A DNA stretch of 64,000 bases, from positions 12,359,501 to 12,423,500 of the forward strand of contig JAJNNQ010000026.1 in the NCBI GenBank assembly GCA_027886175.1, written 5' to 3'. This DNA is from Phylloscopus collybita. Taxonomy: Eukaryota > Chordata > Aves > Passeriformes > Phylloscopidae. The notes under the pieces were generated by a model. That model was given only the letters and a program-made list of their open reading frames with translations, searched no databases and was not told the DNA's origin. The position numbers and the translations under genes were made by a program. Below, piece by piece: positions 55,201 through 61,200 of this stretch (position 1 is the stretch's first letter; each line of letters begins with the position of its first letter).

Positions 55201-58200
55201 TGTACTATTTCTACAATCCTCTTGCTTAATTCCTGCAAGGATTTTAAATCACTGCGATACAGAATTGAGGTTGACACCTGCTTCGTGTAGAGAATGACAG
55301 GACACTAGTCCTAATAAAAGATTTCACATTCCTTTAAGCTTTCATCCTGTTACACCTGAATGCAACGTACTTTAAATAGAAAATACCTTGTAACCCCATA
55401 CAAGATGCCTCAAGTATTTATGATACAGAACCAGACACAATCCAACCTTACAATCATCTAGTAAACATGTTCTACTGAGAAAGAATGCCAAATCTCTCAC
55501 TGCAATGACCCCTCTATGGTTCTGGAGCTTTTTACATACAACTATCATGAAGACCAAACTCAACAAACTACATAGAAGGCTAGGTTTGTGGTACGTTTCA
55601 ACTGCCTTGTCAGATGAAGAATGACATCTCTGAACTCACACAAGCACACAGAACAAGGTCTGTCTGACTTGTGTAGTATCATAAACAAGCACTGGACCAA
55701 TGTGTTCATTGGTGAAAGTTTTAGCAAGGAGTAAGAACATATGAGAGCAGCTGAGATTATACACAGCCACCCCATCACATGGTGGCATGAACTGCTTGGG
55801 CTGATATAGGTGAGAGACCTTTGCCTGAGGCTGAAGGGAAAGCATTTTGTATTATTCTTGCACATCTTGCAGCACTGCAGATATATGTGGTGCTCTAAGC
55901 CATATGAGCACCTAAATGGTGTCAGGAAGCTTCGCTTAGGCAGCACTGGCAAAAAACAGCTTTGACTAGAGTCACAGAACACATCCACAACTCACAGAAG
56001 TAAAAATGGGCCATTCAAAAATACAGATCTTGCATTCAACACAAAAAGATGGAGGAATGTTATATTCCTCCTCCATTTTGGAGAAAACTAGTCAGAACAA
56101 TATTGGAAAGCAATTTTTGTATTATCCTAAGACCAGTAATTTGAGATCTAATTTAACTGATGTATGAGATTTGTGATTGCAAAAAGCACTAGTAACAAAA
56201 ATGCAGAATCAAAAACTTGCAGAGTTCTTGTTCTTATAAAGAGAAGTGTACAATTTTGAACAGACAGGAAGCATGCGTAATGGGTTAGCTGATCAATTAT
56301 ACATGCAAGTTTTAAAATTATGACTGAGAAGGAAGGTCATCCTTTTTCAATTAGCAAAAATATCAACTGACCCTTTCCTATTAGAGGTACTTGGGACACC
56401 ATCAACTAAAACAGTAACCCAAACAGAAAGCAGAACTGGAAACAGCAGGATGCATATACCACAAAAGGAACTACCCATTTCCACTGCAACACTGAAGTAC
56501 TTCACACCACACTTTTATTAAACAAAATTCAAACTACAATAATTTATGTAGTATGATAATCCAAATAGTCTTTATCTAAGAAGTTATTAGACCACTGATT
56601 TTAAAGGGAGAAAATTATATTGCAGTCAAGTATTCGCCTTGATTATTTACTTTTCTTTTTTTTACCCATATTTTTCATCTCTACTCTTACTTTCTCATTC
56701 TTCCTCCACATTATTTTTCTTTGTTACAAGTCTTCATTCTTTAAGAATCAGTCTTTTTTAAAATCCTGCTTACAGTTTAATACAAGACTGCTATCATAAC
56801 TCTGTTATGTATCATTTGCTATAAAAACCTCAATGGACAACATTCTCTTAAACTCGTAAATGCTATCATCAAGTTAGTAAATGAAAGGCGTTTGATTTTA
56901 TAAAATTAAGAACATAATCTTTAATATCAAAGGTGCCTAAGAATATCAGGAAATAGCTTTTCCCTAAGCATACAAACATGCTACAAAGAAGATACCTACT
57001 GGTAAATACATATTTTTAAGAGCAAACAAGTTTTACAAGAATGTGTTTTGAAAATAACATGTTTTGCATTCTTTGTTGTTGATACTGCCAAATCTGTCAA
57101 TGTTATTAGCACAAAACAGTTGTTCACCTGACTGCTAATGCAGCAAATGATACACCAACTATACATAGTGCCACGGGACTATTCCTCCCTGTACAAGAAT
57201 TACAAAAAGAAAAACATCTGAATCAAAAGAAAAACAAATTATTTGATAATGAATTCAAAAATGAATATGATATTCCAGGTTCAGTAAAAACAGACTGCAG
57301 GCACGTGAGTCTCATTAATCTCTTACTCCTATTCAGTCATGCAAAAAAAAGAACTAAAAATTCAAAGTTACAAAAAATTCTGCTTCCATTGCCAGAGTTT
57401 AAGCCTGGTTTTGGTGTACGATCACATACCAGAACTGAAAGCATGGCTTTACCCATCTGTCAAGCTAAGTGAAGATGGTATAGCACCTTAAAACAACAGG
57501 ACTGAACTACAAAAACAAGCATACCAAATTTAAACTTGAGGATTTTACATGCAGTAGTTAGAAGACAGTTTTGAAATGTTCATGATCAAACAAATTACAT
57601 CGAACAACTTTCTACCAACAATATTTTACAAATCAGTCTTTTGAATGTAGAAAGTTCATAAAAGAAGAAATGTAAATTTTTCTAATAATCTAAACCGTTT
57701 TATTTTGAAGCATATGTAATGTTATTTTCAAATTCTGTTAATTTTAAGCATTTAAAATTGCTTAAACACTTGCACAATTGAGTATCTAGGAAGAAGGTTG
57801 TATGGAAGATACATATTACCATACCTGACCAATGCTGACCTTTCTCCTTGCAGCTGAAGTGAAAATTTTCCTGGTGTCCCTTCCATGGAGTCTTCACTTC
57901 CTGATCTACTGGTATGCTCATTACAAATTAATTGTCTACTCTCATCATTAAATGATGTGTACAACTTTTGTTCTGCTAAGCAGTTATTATTACTTCTGTC
58001 AAGATTATTCATCATCAGAGCTGGCTCTTCAAAATCTAGCTTCACTTCATCTGAAATAATCAAAGAGAACACATTTTGTTCAAGTGTTATTAATTACTGC
58101 TTGCCATGTTACATTATCAAAATTTGCTTGTATCAATTTAAAAGGTGAGAAAGCTTAAGACAACTAAGAGTAAGGTAGTCATTGTCTTCTTATGAACAGT

Positions 58201-61200
58201 GTTCTTAAAGTCTTTTGGGGTTGTGTTTAAAGTGTTAGTATTTCATCTTCTTTATTTCCCTTTTACAAATAGGTGGATTGTACCTTGAGAAAAAAGTGAC
58301 TATATGTCAGGACCTGAATATCATGAAGGAACTCAGGAAAAACATAGCTGTTAATCCTGTACCTTCTATCTATACACAATAAGAATCTCCACAAATAAAA
58401 CCCCTCACGTAAACATCTGCATGATCCCAAAAGGGGAGAAGAGACCAAGGCAGGTCACAACTACACCAGCTTCTCAAATTCTTCAATTCGTAATATCAAC
58501 TTATGAAGGCTACATGAAGGAGTACATTATATATATATTTATAGAAAAAATACATAAAAATGAAGTAAAGCCTAGTACTTTTTATGAAAGATTTATTTTG
58601 TAAAAAGTGAGATATATAGTTTATCATGTAAAGTAACTATCCTGGACAATGTAAGAACTGTGATTATTAAGAGTCTTCTGAAATAAAGAGAGTTCCAGCA
58701 CACTTCATTATGAGCCAACATGTAGGAAGCCAAGATGCCGTTTCCCATCTTCAAGAAAATTACTTTTAAACCCCACATTTGGTGACCTTTATTAAGTCTC
58801 CACTGATGAAACACTTAACAATAAATATGATGTAGTTGGAGGCCTGTCAAGACATATCATTCCTTTTTATTCCTCCTTTTATGCTCAATAATCCATCAGG
58901 GAATCTCCTTAGATGATGGCATCTCATTATCTCTTTAAGTGTGTCAGCATTTAATGTTAATTTTACTCACTGAAAACAACTTTCAGTAAAATTCCATTAC
59001 TTGGAAACCTATAGGAAGAAAAGGCACCTGAGTAGCTTCTTAACTCACTTTCACTAGCGCAAGCCAGCACCATTTTGGGAAACCACAGTTTCAAAACTGC
59101 CTTAAATCCACTTAAATACGTCCAGAATTCACACTGAAAGGACACACAGGTCCTTTAATGTATTAATAATTCATGCAATGACCAATATTAAAACCCATCA
59201 TGCAGTTACTTTTCTAGCAAATAATACGTATCAAAACATTCTTACTCTGATCCAGAGAAACCACTTTAGCAGAAAACAAATCTTTTGGAGAAGTTGTTCC
59301 AAATAAGCCTTTCCAAGCACTGCTGACTTTTCTAACCTCTTCAGCATCAACAGGAGGTGTTGGAAGGGAAACAGAAGAAGCTTCATTTTTTTTTTCAGAA
59401 GTTATTAGTATTGGCTTCTGTGACAAAAATAAAGGAAACATTTAACAAAAGCACAGATAATTTAATTTTCATTTAAGTAAAAATTAAAAAAAAAAAAAAA
59501 AGAAATGCACACAATTTCTAACAAAGGGCTAAGTTCAAAATAGAACAGAAGTTACACTAGCCTGCTCATTAAGAAATTTTCGTATCCTGAATCTAATGAT
59601 ACCACTCCACCAAACAAACCAGATGTCTATACCATTATCATCACAGAAAGCCATTTAAAAGCCAGCATTCAGGGGTGCAGAAAACAAAACCTAGCTTGAG
59701 TAGAACAACTCAGAATTATTTATTCCTCATAAATACTCATTTAACTACATCTGCAGCAAGCTTATTTATCAAAGAAAATATTGTGCCAGTGACTATTGCT
59801 AACAATTCTAGAGATACATCTATTCTTTGATTTGCTTTTGAGCATTATAATTCAAATAACACTACAAATATGTTCACATCAGATGTACTACTTTCTATCA
59901 CACTGAGACAAATCATGCAGATCCAGAAATGTGAAAGTCCTAGTTTTATCTCAGTATCTTGCATCTTAGAGAAGGTAAACAAGTCCCTGAATCTCTAGTA
60001 CCAAGAACTTGTGCCCTTGCCCTACATAAAAGCACTGACCTCTAAAATCAATACCAATTTCCTTAAAATAAAGAATCCACTACAAAGTCTCCAGTCAATC
60101 CTTCAGAGCTCTCCACAGTATTAAGAAGCTAACAGGAAAGACTAACTACCCACAACCACTATGATTAATACAAGCTCTTAATTTACAGTGTACTAACTTA
60201 TATCCATTAATAAAGCAAAAAAAGCAGGTTTTGCATTGGTCAGTAATTTTCTCTAACTTTTTTTCCACTCTCACACACAAAATAAATGAAAATTTAATAC
60301 CAGTTCTTAAATCCAAATGTAGATATACTTAATCTAAATAGAAGTATGCTCAGAATTTTTAAACTTAATTCCTATAAATACATTACCTCATCCAAATTAA
60401 GTATAAAATTTCTTGGATATTTCCCTTAATTTCCTAAAGAATACTTTTGTAAAGGATTTCCTAAAGGTTACTGTCTGGAAAAAGCAATGTATACAGCAAG
60501 CACATTTAATTGCTATAGCATGCTCTGTTATCTCGGGTACTAAACAAACCGTCGTGACTTAATCTTATATTTGAAGACCAAATATGAGAAAACTGTGAAA
60601 GCAGATACACTTATAAATTGAAAACAATTCACAGCTTTCGCAGAGGGAGAAAAGAGGTTCTTAAAGGACCTCTATCTGTTTTGAAATAAACTACAGTCAT
60701 GACCCTTTATAGAAATGTAAGCCAAATAGAAAGCAACCTAGTTACCTTCAAGTTACTGATCACAAAACCACAAAATAGATGAGGTTGGAAGGAATCCCTG
60801 GAGGTCCAAGCCCCATATTCAATTACAGCCACCTAAACTCAGTGCCCATGTCCAAGGACCATGCCCAAGAAGTTCTGAAGACCTCTGGGCAACCTGTGCC
60901 AATGCCTCGTCACCCTCACAGCTGGAAAACTGTTTCCTGAAGTTCAGAGGAAACCTCTTGTATCCCAGTTTGTACCCTCTGCCTCTGGTCCAGTCACCAC
61001 AAAGAGGCTGGCCCCCATCCTCTTTGCACCTGCCTTTCAGGTATTACCTCCATGGACAAGATCTTTCCTTGGTCTTCTCCAAGCTGAACATTCTCATTTC
61101 TCCCTCTCCCTTCATCGCCTTTGGGGCTGCTTATCAGATTCTCTCCAGTAGCTCCATGTCTTTCTCATACTGTGGAGCCCAGAACTGCATACAGCACTCC

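Larger units (their letters stand above)
39359..57824. other. ARMC2 intron 4 (18.5 kb, repeat-laden)
   Basis: The largest intron. It holds the ERVL-type LTR (41.9-42.5 kb), the nested CR1/retrovirus complex (44.9-51.5 kb), a GC-richer 66-codon open frame (51643-51843) of unknown nature, the palindrome (55.05 kb) and a smaller hairpin (56.05 kb). 39.4-41.9, 42.5-44.9 and 51.9-55.0 kb show nothing I recognise. Confidence 0.7.
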
